From the NCBI RefSeq assembly GCF_001307765.1, contig NZ_LKBA01000024.1, positions 124,001-188,000 of the forward strand: DNA of 64,000 nt, read 5' to 3'. This document shows positions 28,286-37,409 of this stretch, piece after piece. Within the stretch, counting starts at the first letter, position 1. Each line of letters starts with the position of its first letter. The stretch is from Aliiroseovarius crassostreae. GTDB lineage: Bacteria > Pseudomonadota > Alphaproteobacteria > Rhodobacterales > Rhodobacteraceae. The translations under genes and the position numbers were made by a program. The notes under the pieces were generated by a model, which saw only the letters and a program-made list of their open reading frames with translations, did no database searches and was not told the DNA's origin.

Positions 28286-29167
28286 TGTAAATTATACTCA
28301 AAAACTTTGAACAATCCTAAAAGCTGCTCCAAACAACGCAACCCAAGATTTAAATCCCTTAGCGAACGCACGGGGAGTGGCGCATCATAGACACGGGGCA
28401 TGTGCCAGTCAGAACAGGGTTGAAAAGAAGGCCAGCCGCCCACCGATACATGATCGGTAGCGGCCTCATTTTGCACCTAGATGCAATCAGACGGCTGGCA
28501 GTATGTGCGGCGCCCCCATGACCGTTCCTTCACGGGACATTGCACATGATCGTTCCCGGTGTCTGCTAACCTCACCCAAAGACAGCAGGATTGGAAACGA
28601 AGAGGCCGCATTCCGTGTTTGCGATGACAAACGCGCCCCGAAGGACGGAAAATGCGTCGGCGCCAGCCGGACAAGGGACGCAGCCAGCTGGCGCCTGACC
28701 CACGAACCTGCCGGGAATACTCGATTTCGCGAATGACGTGTGGGAGGTCGAAATCGCAGGAGAGAGTGGCAAGACGGGGTGTTCGAGATGAAAGAAGCGG
28801 GGACAATGGGCAGATGTCGTCGGCACCGGGAAAATCCCCGGAGCGATCCACGTGCCTTTGGGGTGACCCCATCAATTCCTCCTTACTGAAGGCCGCAAGA
28901 CTTCACCCCGCGGCCAGTGTAAACCTGCCTGTAGCATGACGAGCTTTCCCCGGTGCGTTCTTAACGAAAGTCAAGATTGTCGCAGTTCCTGCAATTTTTT
29001 TGATCGGGGGAAATCGACGGAAAGCTGGCATCATACCTGCACTCTGTCGGAAAAATGACGGACCCGTTCACACATGTTACCCGCGCGCGTAACGCGATCC
29101 GGTTAATTGACCAGGTTTGCGATCAATGCCGGGCTGCGCACGAAAGTTCAAATTTTCGTTAGCATCG
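28286..29167 (+). other. Long intergenic region upstream of nirS
   Basis: About 880 bp with no recognisable gene. Several open frames cross it on both strands, but none shows a family match or balanced composition. One minus-strand frame (28477-28872) has a perfect AAGGAGG ribosome site yet encodes a Cys/Arg-rich sequence of no known type. The last 200 bp become A/T-richer and lead into the nirS promoter. Confidence 0.55.
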
Positions 29168-29181
29168 TTGACAAATGTCAA
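29168..29181. promoter_or_regulatory. FNR/DNR/NnrR-type box upstream of nirS
   Basis: TTGACAAATGTCAA, a perfect inverted repeat TTGAC-N4-GTCAA, centred about 69 bp before the nirS start. Crp/FNR-family regulators that answer to low oxygen or NO bind this consensus in denitrifiers, activating nir genes. Confidence 0.85.
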
Positions 29182-29243
29182 GACTCACCAAGGCCCCACC
29201 GCCCATCTTTCCCCCAGCCTTACCAAGCAAACGGAGAGTGATC

Positions 29244-30917
29244 ATGTCACTTGGAATCACCAACAAAACACGCCACACGCTAGGGATCGGTTTCGCAATC
29301 CTGCTCGGCAGCGTCGCTCTGCCGGCTGTTGCCGAAGGTCCGACCCTGAGCGAGGAAGCATTTGAAGCTTCGAAACAACTCTACTTTGAACGTTGCGCCG
29401 GTTGTCACGGCGTTCTGCGCAAAGGCGCCACCGGTAAAAGCCTTGAGCCGGTTGTGAAGAAAAAGAACGCCGACGGCACCGAGACCATCAGCGGCACGCT
29501 GAAACTGGGTCAGGAGCGCCTGGAGAAAATCATCTCTTGGGGAACCGAAGGCGGCATGAACAACTTCTCGGACATCATGTCTGAGCAGGAAATCAAGGAC
29601 ATGGCGACCTACATCCAGATGGATCCGCCGAAGCCGCCAGAAATGTCGCTTGCTCAGATGAAACAGACCCGCAAGGTCTATGTCGAAGAGGCTGACTACC
29701 CGACCGAGCCGCTGCACGGCCGCAACTGGGAAAACTTCTTCGTTGTCATCGAGCGTGACGTAGGCACGGTGGCCGTGATCGACGGCGACACCAAAGAAGT
29801 TCTGGCACACATCCCGACCGGTTATGCTGTGCACGTGATGAAAGCCTCTGAGCACCACAAGCTGGAAGAGCCGGAAAACCCGGGCCGTTTCTGGTACACC
29901 ATGGGCCGCGATGGCAAGATGACCAAGATCGACCTCTGGCAGACGCCGGACAAGATGCTGGTTTCGGAAGTCAAGATCGCATACGACGCACGTGACGTGG
30001 CAGTTTCCGGCGACGGTAAATACGTGATCGGTGGCGCTTACTGGCCTCCGCACTTCGCCATCGTTGATGCCATGACCATGGAACCGCTGAAAGTTGTTTC
30101 GACCCGCGGTGTGAACGTTGACGGTGACTATGTGGAAGAAGCCCGCGTGGCAGCCATCTACACCACCCCCAACGAACCAACCTGGATCGTTGCCGTGAAA
30201 GAGCTGGGCCAGCTGTGGCAAGTTGACTACTCGGACCTGGACAACCTGCGCATCGACAAGATCGACTCAGCCAAGTTCCTGCACGACGGCTTCTTCGATC
30301 CAACAGGTCGTTACTTCCAGATCGCTGCGAACGCATCGAACAAAATGGTTGTTGTCGACACCAAAGAGCGCAAGCTTGAGGCCATGATCGACGTTGCTGC
30401 CCTGCCGCACCCCGGCCCGGGCGCCAACTGGAACGACCCGAACTGCGGCCCGGTGGCTGCGACCACCCACCTCGGCGCAGGTACTGTGACCGTCTGGGGC
30501 AACGACCCCAAAGGCACCCCGGACAAAGCTTGGAAAACCTGTTACGAGGTTGAAACCGACGGCCCGGGCCTGTTCGTCCGGACGCACCCGAACTCGGATT
30601 ACATCTGGGCTGACCAGACCAAAACTCCGGATCTCGAAGTGCAGCAATCGGTTCAGGTCATCTCGAAAGAGACTGGTGAGATCGTGAAAACGATCCAGAT
30701 TACCGAAGAAGAAGGCAACGTTGCTGTTCACTTCGAATTCAACAAGGACGGCACCGAAGTGTGGGTTTCGAAATGGAACCGCGCAACTTCAAAAGAGCCG
30801 AATGGCGAAATGGTCATCTATGACGCCAAAACTCTGGAAGAGATCGGTCGCGTGAAAGGGCTGTATGCTCCGACCGGTAAGTTCAACGTCTACAACCGTT
30901 CGAACCACGTGACCTAA
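29244..30917 (+). CDS. nirS: Cytochrome cd1 nitrite reductase
   Basis: A 557-residue periplasmic enzyme reducing nitrite to nitric oxide, the defining step of denitrification. The signal peptide ends near Ala30 (LPAVA-EG). The N-terminal heme c domain has CAGCH at 51-55. The eight-bladed d1 propeller shows the d1 heme ligand region GYAVHVMKAS (His197) and the two active-site His residues in FLHDGFFD (His347) and LPHPGPGANW (His389). ATG at 29244 was chosen because it gives the signal peptide and follows GGAGAG; an earlier in-frame ATG at 29175 lies inside the FNR box. The gene is followed by a strong terminator, so it is probably expressed at a higher level than the rest of the cluster. Confidence 0.98.
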   Translation: MSLGITNKTRHTLGIGFAILLGSVALPAVAEGPTLSEEAFEASKQLYFERCAGCHGVLRKGATGKSLEPVVKKKNADGTETISGTLKLGQERLEKIISWGTEGGMNNFSDIMSEQEIKDMATYIQMDPPKPPEMSLAQMKQTRKVYVEEADYPTEPLHGRNWENFFVVIERDVGTVAVIDGDTKEVLAHIPTGYAVHVMKASEHHKLEEPENPGRFWYTMGRDGKMTKIDLWQTPDKMLVSEVKIAYDARDVAVSGDGKYVIGGAYWPPHFAIVDAMTMEPLKVVSTRGVNVDGDYVEEARVAAIYTTPNEPTWIVAVKELGQLWQVDYSDLDNLRIDKIDSAKFLHDGFFDPTGRYFQIAANASNKMVVVDTKERKLEAMIDVAALPHPGPGANWNDPNCGPVAATTHLGAGTVTVWGNDPKGTPDKAWKTCYEVETDGPGLFVRTHPNSDYIWADQTKTPDLEVQQSVQVISKETGEIVKTIQITEEEGNVAVHFEFNKDGTEVWVSKWNRATSKEPNGEMVIYDAKTLEEIGRVKGLYAPTGKFNVYNRSNHVT

Positions 30918-30949
30918 GTCAAGACATCGCCCCCATGGGCGAGCCGATA

Positions 30950-30982
30950 AAGGGGCGGGCACCACGCCCGCCCCTTTTTTTT
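30950..30982 (+). terminator. Strong terminator after nirS
   Basis: Stem AAGGGGCGGGC / GCCCGCCCCTT, loop ACCAC-like, followed by an uninterrupted T run. It makes nirS a largely separate transcript with some read-through into the next gene. Confidence 0.93.
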
Positions 30983-31034
30983 GGCGCCCCTCACGCGCCC
31001 AACAAAACCAAACACAGCCAAACGGAGCGGGGAC

Positions 31035-32834
31035 ATGACCCAGACCAACGGTGCTGAACCGAAAAAGCCAATTTGGCGACGCTATTTCCTTTGGGGAATG
31101 CCCGTTGCCGGAATCGCCGGTGTCTTTGTCGCCGGGATCATCTTCTGGGGTGGTTTCAACACCGCCATGGAAGCAACCAACACCATGCCATTCTGCATCT
31201 CGTGCCACGAGATGGAGGATTACGTTTATGAAGAATACAAAGGCACGATCCACGATGTGAACCGATCGGGCGTCGGCGCGGTCTGTTCCGACTGTCACGT
31301 GCCAAAAGACTGGACCCACAAGATCATCCGCAAGATCAAAGCCTCGAAAGAGGTTTGGGGCAAGCTGACCGGCACAATCTCGACCCCCGAGAAGTTTGAT
31401 GCCAAACGCCTGCATCTGGCGATGAACGAATGGGAGCGGATGAAGGCCACCGACTCGCGCGAATGCCGCAACTGTCACGATTTCGAATCGATGATGCCGG
31501 AATTCCAGCGGCCGCGGGCACGCCAACAGCACTTGAACGCCATGTCCACGGGTCAAACCTGTATCGACTGCCACAAGGGCATCGCACACAGGAACATTCG
31601 TGACCGGGCCGAAGATGAATATCTCGAAGTTCTCGAGGCTCCGAACCCGGATTTCATCCGTGAAATTCCGAAGGAGTATATGGAGAGCCTTGCACGGGTG
31701 GAAGCCAAGGAAGCCGCCGAAGCAGAAGCAGCAAAGGCCGCGAAAGCAGCCGAACAAGAGGCCTTGCAGGCGCGAATCGCTGCGGCGGTTGATGCAGCAG
31801 TGGCTGAAGAGCGCGCGCTGGCGGCAGGGGAAGCCCCGGCAGCAGTTAGCGGTGGCGCAGATGTGGCCCCCGGCATTGACTGGGCCGCTGTCCCTTCGAC
31901 CGACCTAACCCTGTTCTATCCTGGCCAAGCCTCGTTTGAATGGGTGCAGAACGGTAAACAGCACGGCGGCGCACGCCCGCTGACCCAGGGTGGCGACCAA
32001 TGCACCACCTGCCACGCTAAAGAACTTGACGCGATCGGCGGCAAGATCGTCGCTGGCGGTGGCGGCAAGCAAGATGAGCTGGAACCGACCCCGATCCCGG
32101 GCAAGCCGGGTACCATCAGCGCAACCTTGAAAGCGGCCCATGATGCGGACAACATGTATATCCAACTCAGCTGGGCAGATACAGGTCACAACCCCGCCCC
32201 CTTCGTGGATGGTGGCAAAATGGACCCGGAAAATCAGGTCAAAGTGGCAATGATGATCTCTGGTGACAGTGTCGAAATGGGCAACCAGGTCGGCTGTTGG
32301 GCCACCTGCCACGCAGACAACACCTACATGCCGTTTGATCCGGGCGCAGATGCGATTGCCGCCAATGATACGGTGGCCGCTCAGCTGCAAGCTCAGGGGT
32401 CGATCACCAAATATCTGTCGCAAACCCGCACCAAGATCGAGATCAAGGGGCGTCGCGGCAAGGCACAAGGTGGCTGGGACCAGCTGAAGTCGCCGGAAGA
32501 GATCGAGCAGATGCTGGCAGATGGAACCTTTATGGACCTGATGCGCGTCTATGCCGACGGCTCTGCCTCAAACGGCTATCTTCTGGACCGCCGGGTGCAA
32601 AATGGCGGTGAGATCACCGCCTCTGCCAACCTGTCCGGCGGTATGTGGACCGTCACCTTCGCCCGTCCGCTGGCCGGTGCCGTAGGCGACGTGGCTCTGG
32701 AAGCAGGCAAAACCTACACGGTTGGCTTTGCCATCCATGACGACTTTGCCGCAGCGCGCTTCCACCATGTCACGCTGAACACCACCATGGCCCTGGACAA
32801 CGCAGACGCCCAGATCAACGTGGCTGGACAATAA
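31035..32834 (+). CDS. NapC/NirT-type tetraheme cytochrome fused to an ethylbenzene-dehydrogenase-type heme-binding domain
   Basis: A 599-residue membrane-anchored multiheme protein. A transmembrane helix (about 18-40) precedes a NapC/NirT domain with four heme c motifs: CISCH 54-58, CSDCH 84-88, CRNCH 144-148 and CIDCH 176-180. An Ala/Glu-rich helical linker (about 222-270) leads to a second domain with CTTCH 323-327 and CWATCH 421-426. That domain resembles the EB_dh heme-binding family (segments such as [14 protein letters not shown] and a C-terminal [19 protein letters not shown]). The N-terminal module should take electrons from quinol and pass them toward periplasmic nitrite reductase; classical NirT is only about 200 residues. 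The start at 31035 follows GGAG at seven bases. A terminator follows the gene. Confidence 0.88.
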   Translation: MTQTNGAEPKKPIWRRYFLWGMPVAGIAGVFVAGIIFWGGFNTAMEATNTMPFCISCHEMEDYVYEEYKGTIHDVNRSGVGAVCSDCHVPKDWTHKIIRKIKASKEVWGKLTGTISTPEKFDAKRLHLAMNEWERMKATDSRECRNCHDFESMMPEFQRPRARQQHLNAMSTGQTCIDCHKGIAHRNIRDRAEDEYLEVLEAPNPDFIREIPKEYMESLARVEAKEAAEAEAAKAAKAAEQEALQARIAAAVDAAVAEERALAAGEAPAAVSGGADVAPGIDWAAVPSTDLTLFYPGQASFEWVQNGKQHGGARPLTQGGDQCTTCHAKELDAIGGKIVAGGGGKQDELEPTPIPGKPGTISATLKAAHDADNMYIQLSWADTGHNPAPFVDGGKMDPENQVKVAMMISGDSVEMGNQVGCWATCHADNTYMPFDPGADAIAANDTVAAQLQAQGSITKYLSQTRTKIEIKGRRGKAQGGWDQLKSPEEIEQMLADGTFMDLMRVYADGSASNGYLLDRRVQNGGEITASANLSGGMWTVTFARPLAGAVGDVALEAGKTYTVGFAIHDDFAAARFHHVTLNTTMALDNADAQINVAGQ

Positions 32835-32873
32835 CCCCCAGAGGGTTGGCCGGATCCCCCTCCGGCCAGCAAC

Positions 32874-32905
32874 CGGGCCTCGCATCACGCGGGGCCCGTT
32901 TTGTT
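32874..32905 (+). terminator. Terminator after the NirT-like fusion gene
   Basis: A stem of about ten pairs, CGGGCCTCGC / GCGGGGCCCG with one G-T wobble, loop ATCA, followed by TTTTGTTT. Confidence 0.85.
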
Positions 32906-33028
32906 TGATACCTCCCAGAAACCTGTATAGATTTGCACTCGAACTTCTCTGTGCGTTCCCACAGATCAACGTGTTCTATGATGCGAAGACGACCCACCCA
33001 GCGGCTTTTCATCACCCACAGGAGAACA

Positions 33029-33457
33029 ATGATGCAGATGACGAAATCCCTACCGATCCTATTGCTGACCTGTCTGGCCGCGGCCCCGACCTGGGCCAAG
33101 GAAAAGGACATGACAAAGATCTGCGGCGAAGCCGAAGAGCGATACGTCGAACTGTTTGGCCATCCTTCTTCCGAAGAAGAAGGGGTGACGGTTGTGAAGA
33201 TGTATAAATACAGCTTCTGCCCGGTTGACCTGACTGTGCCGCTCGGAACCACCGTGCGCTGGGTCAATGTGGACAAACGCACCAGCCATTCGGTGATCGT
33301 GAAAGGCTCCGGCGAACCGGAAAGCGACCGCGCCTTTCCAGAAGAGTTCCTTGAATTCACCTTCCTGACCGACGGCCCGCAGGAGATTCTTTGCGGCCCC
33401 CATTGGGAAACCCGGGACATGATTGGCCGCATCACCGTTGACACATCCGGCAATTGA
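33029..33457 (+). CDS. Secreted cupredoxin (plastocyanin/azurin-like type 1 copper protein)
   Basis: A 142-residue protein with a signal peptide (LPILLLTCLAAAPTWA, cleavage near residue 23). The mature part has the cupredoxin core and a type-1 copper ligand set: His87 in TSHSVIV, then Cys122, His125 and Met131 in ILCGPHWETRDMIG. Two further Cys (32 and 64) may form a disulfide. Its position between the NirT-like gene and nirE suggests it shuttles electrons to cytochrome cd1, as pseudoazurin does in other denitrifiers; that role is inference. A nearby ATG (33032) is an equally good start with respect to GGAGA. Confidence 0.85.
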   Translation: MMQMTKSLPILLLTCLAAAPTWAKEKDMTKICGEAEERYVELFGHPSSEEEGVTVVKMYKYSFCPVDLTVPLGTTVRWVNVDKRTSHSVIVKGSGEPESDRAFPEEFLEFTFLTDGPQEILCGPHWETRDMIGRITVDTSGN

Positions 33458-33518
33458 GCCGGTTTTGGGGAAATATTTTCACCGTTAACAAGCCCAGCCG
33501 CCCAAAAACCGGGCCACC

Positions 33519-33532
33519 TTAACACATGTCAA
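33519..33532. promoter_or_regulatory. FNR/DNR/NnrR-type box upstream of nirE
   Basis: TTAACACATGTCAA, one base away from the TTGAC-N4-GTCAA consensus, about 160 bp before the nirE start. It probably drives the heme d1 biosynthesis run separately from nirS. Confidence 0.7.
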
Positions 33533-33690
33533 GGAATCACACCGACGAGCCGTTAATTCTGTGATCATAAAGCCTGGCCCTCAAAGGCTCCGTTCTCATC
33601 GCTGCCCCTCACCCCCACCCACAGGCAGCCATGTCGCCAAACCGGAGAGGGTCCGGCGTCCAGCCATCCATAGGACGAGCGAGACCAGAT

Positions 33691-34452
33691 ATGACGGGTA
33701 AAGTATATCTCATCGGCGCGGGGCCCGGCGACCCGGAGCTAATGACAATGAAGGCCGTGCGCCTGCTGCAAGAGGCGGATGTCGTGGTCTATGACCGGCT
33801 GGTCTCAGACGAAATCATCGCCATGTCTCCGAAACAGGCCAAGATGATTTTCGTTGGAAAATCTGCCCATAATCACCCGGTGCCCCAAGACGAAATCAAC
33901 GCCATTCTCGTGCGTGAGGCCAAGGCGGGCAACAAGGTGGCCCGGATCAAAGGCGGCGACCCGCTGATCTTCGGGCGCGGGTCTGAAGAGGCGGCAGACC
34001 TGGCCGCTGAGGGTGTGGAATGCGAATATGTTCCGGGGATCACCGCAGCGCAGGGCGCCGCATCTATTTCCGGCGTGCCGCTGACCCATCGCGATCTGGC
34101 GACGGGTGTGCAATATGTTACGGGCCACCGCGCCCGCGATGAAAAACTCGACCTGGACTGGAAACGTCTGGCCGATCCGATGACCACGCTGGTGGTCTAT
34201 ATGGGCGTGGCCAATATTGGTCAGATCGCCGTTGGTCTCATGACCGAAGGGCTGGATCCCGCCACCCCGGTTTTTGCGATTTCCCGCGCCACCACACCTG
34301 ATGAACGCCGCATGGTATCCACGCTGAACCGGGTGGCACAGGATGCCCGTGACGCCGGCCTGAAGCCCCCTACCCTGTTCATCATCGGGCGCGTGGTCTC
34401 ACTTTATCAATCCGAACAGGTGGAGCCCGAAGGGATCTCTGCCAATGGCTAA
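33691..34452 (+). CDS. nirE: Uroporphyrinogen-III C-methyltransferase (heme d1 branch)
   Basis: A 253-residue S-adenosylmethionine-dependent methyltransferase that makes precorrin-2 from uroporphyrinogen III, the entry into heme d1 synthesis. Landmarks of the family are GAGPGDPEL (9-17), VVVYDRLVS, KGGDPLIFGRGSEE, the loop YVPGITAAQGAA and PLTHRDLA. Length fits stand-alone NirE/CobA. The start at 33691 gives the normal family N-terminus MTGKVYLIG; an upstream in-frame ATG at 33631 would add 20 residues. It overlaps nirC. Confidence 0.95.
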   Translation: MTGKVYLIGAGPGDPELMTMKAVRLLQEADVVVYDRLVSDEIIAMSPKQAKMIFVGKSAHNHPVPQDEINAILVREAKAGNKVARIKGGDPLIFGRGSEEAADLAAEGVECEYVPGITAAQGAASISGVPLTHRDLATGVQYVTGHRARDEKLDLDWKRLADPMTTLVVYMGVANIGQIAVGLMTEGLDPATPVFAISRATTPDERRMVSTLNRVAQDARDAGLKPPTLFIIGRVVSLYQSEQVEPEGISANG

Positions 34453-34801
34453 TGCGCTGCCCCCTCTCTCCCTACTGCCCGCAATGGCGATTGCGGCATT
34501 GGCAGCGCTTACCCCCCCGGTCGCATTGGCTGGCAGTGCCGGTGCGGATCGGGGGCTGAATACCGAAGAGCTGAAGCGCCTGGTGCACCAGGACTGCGGG
34601 TCCTGTCACGGGCTGACGCTCAAAGGGGGGCTTGGCCCCGATATCCGTCCGGAAAACCTCACCCATTACGACCCGGACATTCTGGAAATGCTGATCCTTG
34701 ACGGGATCCCGGACACGGCGATGCCGCCATGGCGCCCCCTCATCACCCAAGAGGAAGCCCAGTGGATCGCCCTTTACCTTTTAAACGGAGACGCGCAATG
34801 A
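34445..34801 (+). CDS. nirC: Small periplasmic cytochrome c (NirC / cytochrome c55x type)
   Basis: A 118-residue monoheme cytochrome. A signal peptide covers about 1-29 (AIAALAALTPPVALA). CGSCH at 51-55 binds heme, with the likely distal Met93 in TAMPPW. The start overlaps the end of nirE by eight bases, and the stop overlaps the start of nirF (ATGA). NirC-type cytochromes accept electrons in the last steps of d1 maturation or donate to NirS. Confidence 0.92.
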   Translation: MANALPPLSLLPAMAIAALAALTPPVALAGSAGADRGLNTEELKRLVHQDCGSCHGLTLKGGLGPDIRPENLTHYDPDILEMLILDGIPDTAMPPWRPLITQEEAQWIALYLLNGDAQ

Positions 34802-35964
34802 AACCGTTCCGCACCGCGCTCGCACTTTCGCTTTTGATGACCACCACGGCGCTGGCCGAAACCAGGACCATCGCCACCGGCGATCTGGGGCTGGTGATCG
34901 AGCGCGCCAAGGGGTCGGTGGTTCTGGTCGATCAGTCCGACCGCGCCGCCCTTGCCCGGATCGAAGGGCTGGGCGACCTCAGCCACGCATCAATGGTGTA
35001 TTCGCCTGATGAGCGTTATGCCTATGTGTTTGGACGTGACGGGGGTCTGACCAAGGTCGATATCGTCGAGCGCAAAGTGGCCAACCGCGTTGTTCAGGGG
35101 GGCAATTCGATCGGCGGCGCCATCTCTGACGATGGTAAGCTCGTAGCGGTGTCAAACTATGAACCCGGCGGCGTGAAGATCTTTGACGCGGACACGCTGG
35201 ACCTCGTTGCCGATATTCCCACCGGGTCGAAAACCATTGGCCTTGTGGATGCGCCGGGTCGCCGCTTCGTCTTTACCATGTGGGACACCGGGGAGACCTG
35301 GATTGCCGATATGTCGGCCGTGGCCACGGGGGGCGAAGTCCAGATCACCAAGATCCCCGATATGGGCAAAAACCCCTATGATGCACTGATCACTGCCAAT
35401 GGCCGCACCTATATCACCGGATTGTTTGGGGAGGACGGGCTGACTGCGCTGGACCTTTGGGATGAGACACCCGAACCGATCCGGGTCTTGCCAAATTATG
35501 GCCGCGGACAAGAAGAAATGCCCGTCTATAAAATGCCCCACCTGGAAGGCTGGGCGCATACCGGCGCCGAGTTTGTGCTGCCTGCTGTGGGCCACCACGA
35601 GGTTCTTTGGGTCGATGCAAACACGCTTGAAGAAACTGCGCGCACCAAAACCTATGGCCAGCCTGTGTTCGCGATGGCGCGCCCCGATGGACGGCAGGTT
35701 TGGGTGAACTTTGCCCACCCGCTGAATGACACGATCCAGGTGATCGACAGCGTCTCGAAAGAGGTCATTCACGAATTCAAACCCGGCCCCGCCGTGCTGC
35801 ATATGGAATTCACCCCGCGCGGTAATGAAATCTGGATCTCGGTGCGCGATGAGAACAAGGTCAAGATCTACGACACGCGCACGTTTGAGCTGTTGCGCGA
35901 AATTGAAGCCGACAGCCCCTCAGGCATTTTCTTTACCGCCCGCGCCCACCGCACGGGGCTGTGA
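34798..35964 (+). CDS. nirF: Heme d1 biosynthesis protein NirF
   Basis: A 388-residue periplasmic beta-propeller related to the d1 domain of NirS but without a heme c motif. Signal peptide about 1-20 (ALALSLLMTTTALA). It contains NirS-like repeats such as DGKLVAVSNYEPGGVKIFD, GLVDAPGRRFVFTMWDTGETW and RGNEIWISVRDENKVKIYD. NirF is an essential late maturation factor acting on dihydro-heme d1. ATG at 34798 was preferred over 34729, which would lie inside nirC and give no signal peptide. Confidence 0.95.
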   Translation: MKPFRTALALSLLMTTTALAETRTIATGDLGLVIERAKGSVVLVDQSDRAALARIEGLGDLSHASMVYSPDERYAYVFGRDGGLTKVDIVERKVANRVVQGGNSIGGAISDDGKLVAVSNYEPGGVKIFDADTLDLVADIPTGSKTIGLVDAPGRRFVFTMWDTGETWIADMSAVATGGEVQITKIPDMGKNPYDALITANGRTYITGLFGEDGLTALDLWDETPEPIRVLPNYGRGQEEMPVYKMPHLEGWAHTGAEFVLPAVGHHEVLWVDANTLEETARTKTYGQPVFAMARPDGRQVWVNFAHPLNDTIQVIDSVSKEVIHEFKPGPAVLHMEFTPRGNEIWISVRDENKVKIYDTRTFELLREIEADSPSGIFFTARAHRTGL

Positions 35965-35967
35965 CCC

Positions 35968-36963
35968 GTGGACCATTTTGATGACATTGACCGCGCCCTC
36001 TTGGACGGGTGGCAACGGGAGTTTCCCCTCTCGCACCGCCCGTTTCAGACCATTGGCAGCGCGTTGGGCATTGGCGAAGATACCGTTATGAGCCGATATG
36101 CACGCCTGCTTGATGACGGGCAGATCAGCCGGATCGGGGCCACCTGCGCACCCAACACTGTTTCGGCCTCGACACTTGCCGCCGTGGCAGCACCCGAAGA
36201 CCAGATCGAAGAGATCGCCGCCCTGATCAATGAAGAAGACGGCGTGAATCACTCCTATCTGCGCGAAGATACCTGGAACATCTGGTTTGTCATGACCGGC
36301 CCGGATCGCACAGATGTGGACGCGGCACTGGAGCGGATCAGTGAACGCACCGGGCTGCGGGTGCTTGACCTGCGGCTGGTGCGCCCGTTCAACATCGACC
36401 TTGGCTTCAAACTGACCGGCAAGGGCGAGGCCATGCCGCCCGCCCGCAAGGTGGACCGCTCTGTTTTGACAGAAGGCGACCGGCCGATCATGGCGGCGCT
36501 GTCCTCGGGTATGCCCCTCTCTGCGACCCCCTATATCGACCTTGCCACCGAACTGGACCGGGACGAAGAGGATCTTCTTGCGCGCATCCGCATCCTGCAA
36601 GACGCCCGGCTTATCTCACGCCTGGGAGTGATCGTGCGCCACCGCAAGCTGGGCTGGTCCTCAAACGCAATGGTGGTCTGGGATGTGGACGCAGATCAGA
36701 TCGGGACCATCGGCCCCAAACTGGCGGCACAAAAAGGCGTGACGCTCTGCTATGAGCGCCGCCCGGTGGCGGACGTCTGGCCCTGGCGCCTTTACACCAT
36801 GTTCCACGCAAAATCCCGCGAAGTGGCGCTGGAAAATATTGAAAGGGCGGCCAGCCTGCCCGAGCTTTCCGGCACAGACCGCAAGGTGCTCTTTTCCACC
36901 CGCTGCTTCAAACAGAAAGGGGCGCTGATCGACCGTGCCCGCAATACGGAGGTCCCCGCATGA
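35968..36963 (+). CDS. nirDL: Fused siroheme decarboxylase subunit NirDL
   Basis: A 331-residue fusion of two Lrp/AsnC-like halves. Residues about 1-155 match NirD/AhbA, with HSYLREDTWNIWFVM and TGLRVLDLRLVRPFNIDLGF. Residues about 165-331 match NirL/AhbB, with LCYERRPVADVWPWRLYTMFHAKS. These proteins decarboxylate the C12 and C18 acetates of siroheme to didecarboxysiroheme, working with NirG and NirH. Each half begins with a helix-turn-helix-like segment that in this family serves structure rather than DNA binding. It starts with GTG three bases after the nirF stop, and its end overlaps nirG by ATGA. Confidence 0.95.
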   Translation: MDHFDDIDRALLDGWQREFPLSHRPFQTIGSALGIGEDTVMSRYARLLDDGQISRIGATCAPNTVSASTLAAVAAPEDQIEEIAALINEEDGVNHSYLREDTWNIWFVMTGPDRTDVDAALERISERTGLRVLDLRLVRPFNIDLGFKLTGKGEAMPPARKVDRSVLTEGDRPIMAALSSGMPLSATPYIDLATELDRDEEDLLARIRILQDARLISRLGVIVRHRKLGWSSNAMVVWDVDADQIGTIGPKLAAQKGVTLCYERRPVADVWPWRLYTMFHAKSREVALENIERAASLPELSGTDRKVLFSTRCFKQKGALIDRARNTEVPA

Positions 36964-37409
36964 CTTTGGACCAGATTGACCGCCAGATCATCAACGCACT
37001 GCAAGATGACCTGCCCATGACCCACCGCCCGTTTCAGCCGCTGGCTGAAAAGCTGGGCATCACCGAGGCCGAGCTTCTGGACCGGATCCGCACCATGAAA
37101 GATGCCGGTGTTCTGACCCGCTTTGGCCCGTTCTTTGATGCCGCCGCCATGGGGGGGGCCTTCTGCCTTTGCGCCATGGCCGTGCCCGAGGACAAATTTG
37201 AAGCGGTCCTAACAAAGGTCAATGCACATCCCGAGGTGGCGCATAATTATGAACGCAAGCATTCGCTGAACATGTGGTTTGTTCTGGCCTGCGAAACGCC
37301 GGAAGGCATCGGCCAGATCGCGGATGTGATCGAAGGGGAAACCGGGCTGACGGTCCACCAATTCCCCAAACTGCAGGAATTCTACATTGGCTTTCGGGTG
37401 GCGGCATGA
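36960..37409 (+). CDS. nirG: Siroheme decarboxylase subunit NirG
   Basis: A 149-residue Lrp/AsnC-type protein of the NirD/NirG (AhbA-like) kind. It shows the motifs HNYERKHSLNMWFVLAC and TGLTVHQFPKLQEFYIGF, the equivalents of the NirD active-site face. Both ends overlap neighbours (ATGA with nirDL and nirH), so expression is coupled and stoichiometric. Confidence 0.93.
   Translation: MTLDQIDRQIINALQDDLPMTHRPFQPLAEKLGITEAELLDRIRTMKDAGVLTRFGPFFDAAAMGGAFCLCAMAVPEDKFEAVLTKVNAHPEVAHNYERKHSLNMWFVLACETPEGIGQIADVIEGETGLTVHQFPKLQEFYIGFRVAA

Noticed and set aside
28503-28939. Several plus-strand short frames before nirS
   Set aside because: Mutually overlapping, no ribosome sites, no conserved motifs.
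28290-29160. Search for RNase P RNA, tmRNA, 6S or tRNA in the long gap
   Set aside because: None of the characteristic conserved segments was seen.
29175-29243. N-terminal extension of nirS starting at 29175
   Set aside because: It would begin within the FNR box and give a tail without signal-peptide character; the ATG at 29244 has a good ribosome site and signal peptide.
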